From JAVBRA01 sp031548435 (GTDB lineage Bacteria > Bacteroidota > Bacteroidia > Bacteroidales > Rikenellaceae), in contig JAVBRA010000006.1 of assembly GCA_031548435.1 (NCBI GenBank), forward strand, positions 1 through 64,000: DNA of 64,000 nt, written 5' to 3'. This document shows positions 63,216 to 64,000 of this stretch, one piece after another (the first letter of the stretch is position 1; every line of letters begins with the position of its first letter). The translations under genes were made by a program, and so were the position numbers. The notes below the pieces were generated by a model. It was not told the DNA's origin. It did no database searches and was given only the letters and a program-made list of their open reading frames with translations.

Positions 63216-64000
63216 ATGAAAAGGTTGCCGGGGTCGGTTTTTCTGATATGTCTCTTTTTGTGTGCCTGTAAGAATAAAGAAAAGAGAGTGCAGGAAGATT
63301 CCAATGTGACGAGAAAAGAGTACGAAGTGGAAAAAAATCCCGTCGAGGTGATGGTGCTCCGGCGTCAGGATTTCAACAAGCAGCTTGTGAGTAACGGCCG
63401 GCTCGAAGCCCGGCGCAAGAGCGTGCTTGCGTTCAAAGCCTCGGGCGAGATCGCTTCCGTTTCGGTGGTCAACGGGCAGTCGGTGTCGGCGGGGGCCACG
63501 CTGGCGGCGCTGAATGCCGACGATGCCGAATATACCCTGAAGCAGGCCCGGATGAATATGGCCAAGGCCGAGAACGATTTTTACGACCGGCTGGTGGGCT
63601 ACGGCTACCGGATCGACGACGATACCACTTCGATTCCCCGGCGGACGTTGGACAATGCCTACCGGGAGTCGGGGCTGACGGCCGCGCGCTACGCCCTTGA
63701 AAATGCCGAGGCGATGTGCAAAAACTGCGTGCTCCGGGCTCCCTTCGCGGGCAAGGTCGCCGATATAAAATCCAAAGCCTATGAACGTTCGCAGGGCGAT
63801 TTCTGCACGCTGATCGACGACCATATCCTCAATGTCAGTTTCGGGATCCTCGAAAGCGAGCTTGGTTTCGTGAAGGTGGGGCAGGCGATCCGGGTATCGC
63901 CTTTCGCCGCCTCGGAAAAGAGTTTCGTGGGAACGGTCACCGAGATCAACCCGGTGGTCGACAAAAACGGGCAGATCGCCGTCAGGGCCCAGGTGACCAA
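63216..64000 (+). CDS. RND-type efflux periplasmic adaptor (membrane fusion protein), 3' end beyond the window
   Basis: An incomplete gene of 261 codons running off the window. MKRLPGSVFLICLFLCAC gives an SPII-like site (Cys18). The body has an EARRKSVLAFKASGEIASVSVVNGQSVSAGATLAAL lipoyl-like half, a helical hairpin (DAEYTLKQARMNMAKAENDF...LDNAYRESGLTAARYALENAEAM), then the second half-motif CVLRAPFAGKVADIKSK and the beta-barrel DHILNVSFGILESELGFVKVGQAIRVSPFA, in the order of HlyD/AcrA adaptors. An RND pump gene presumably follows outside the window. Confidence 0.88.
   Translation, partial: MKRLPGSVFLICLFLCACKNKEKRVQEDSNVTRKEYEVEKNPVEVMVLRRQDFNKQLVSNGRLEARRKSVLAFKASGEIASVSVVNGQSVSAGATLAALNADDAEYTLKQARMNMAKAENDFYDRLVGYGYRIDDDTTSIPRRTLDNAYRESGLTAARYALENAEAMCKNCVLRAPFAGKVADIKSKAYERSQGDFCTLIDDHILNVSFGILESELGFVKVGQAIRVSPFAASEKSFVGTVTEINPVVDKNGQIAVRAQVT

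Overview
The window looks like the chromosome of a GC-rich gut Bacteroidales, most plausibly Rikenellaceae/Alistipes-like. This is inferred from recurrent TAnnTTTG (-7) promoters typical of Bacteroidota, Bacteroidota-only families (DUF4492 before cydA, YbbR-like, NVEALA-like, DUF1573 fusions, long IspG) and many SPII lipoproteins. No rRNA or taxonomic marker search was possible.

Positions 1-51000 are mostly housekeeping DNA. In order: thiE-thiL; a LuxC-type acyl-CoA reductase; miaA; the cytochrome bd operon (DUF4492-cydA-cydB, split by a palindromic repeat); purD; a DUF6427-like membrane protein; a minus-strand GH95-GH78-divIC run; pfkA, hisS and ettA; adk; a minus-strand FKBP-FKBP-ybbR-coaE run; trkA; a GH3-family enzyme; a glycosyltransferase; a deoxynucleoside kinase; an rRNA m5C methyltransferase; purB; an lptD-M3 peptidase pair; a cell-wall amidase; an MCE/MlaD protein; ispG; a TlpA-like protein; a methyltransferase-PAP2 pair; the yceD-rpmF-plsX-fabH operon; and tRNA-Arg(CCU). 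Between these lie dispersed repeats: two long palindromes (2055, 7416), a second hairpin-bounded family (4028, 34448), and two stand-alone fragments of a C-type-lectin-like (FISUMP-like) domain (121, 32804) resembling variable regions of diversity-generating retroelements.

Beyond the tRNA (51.1-63 kb) the DNA is accessory, and AT-rich up to about 56 kb. A family of about 150-residue lipoproteins occurs as a 3' remnant, an intact copy, a copy split by a transposon and a frameshifted copy, around a 904-residue secreted lipoprotein with an HELGH zinc-protease motif. The transposon is a complete 3757-bp IS1595-type element (perfect 31-bp inverted repeats, 8-bp target duplication) carrying its transposase, a lipoprotein gene behind a long structured leader, and two further possible genes. 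The frameshifted copy holds two tandem 14-bp units plus a G7 tract; removing one unit restores the reading frame, suggesting phase variation. A minus-strand operon follows (NVEALA-like peptide with a frameshift, carboxypeptidase-regulatory-like protein, beta-propeller-DUF1573 lipoprotein), and the window ends inside an RND-type membrane fusion protein gene.

The best candidates for something undescribed are the metalloprotease/small-lipoprotein locus with its apparent on/off switch, and the structured RNA leader carried by the IS1595-type element.
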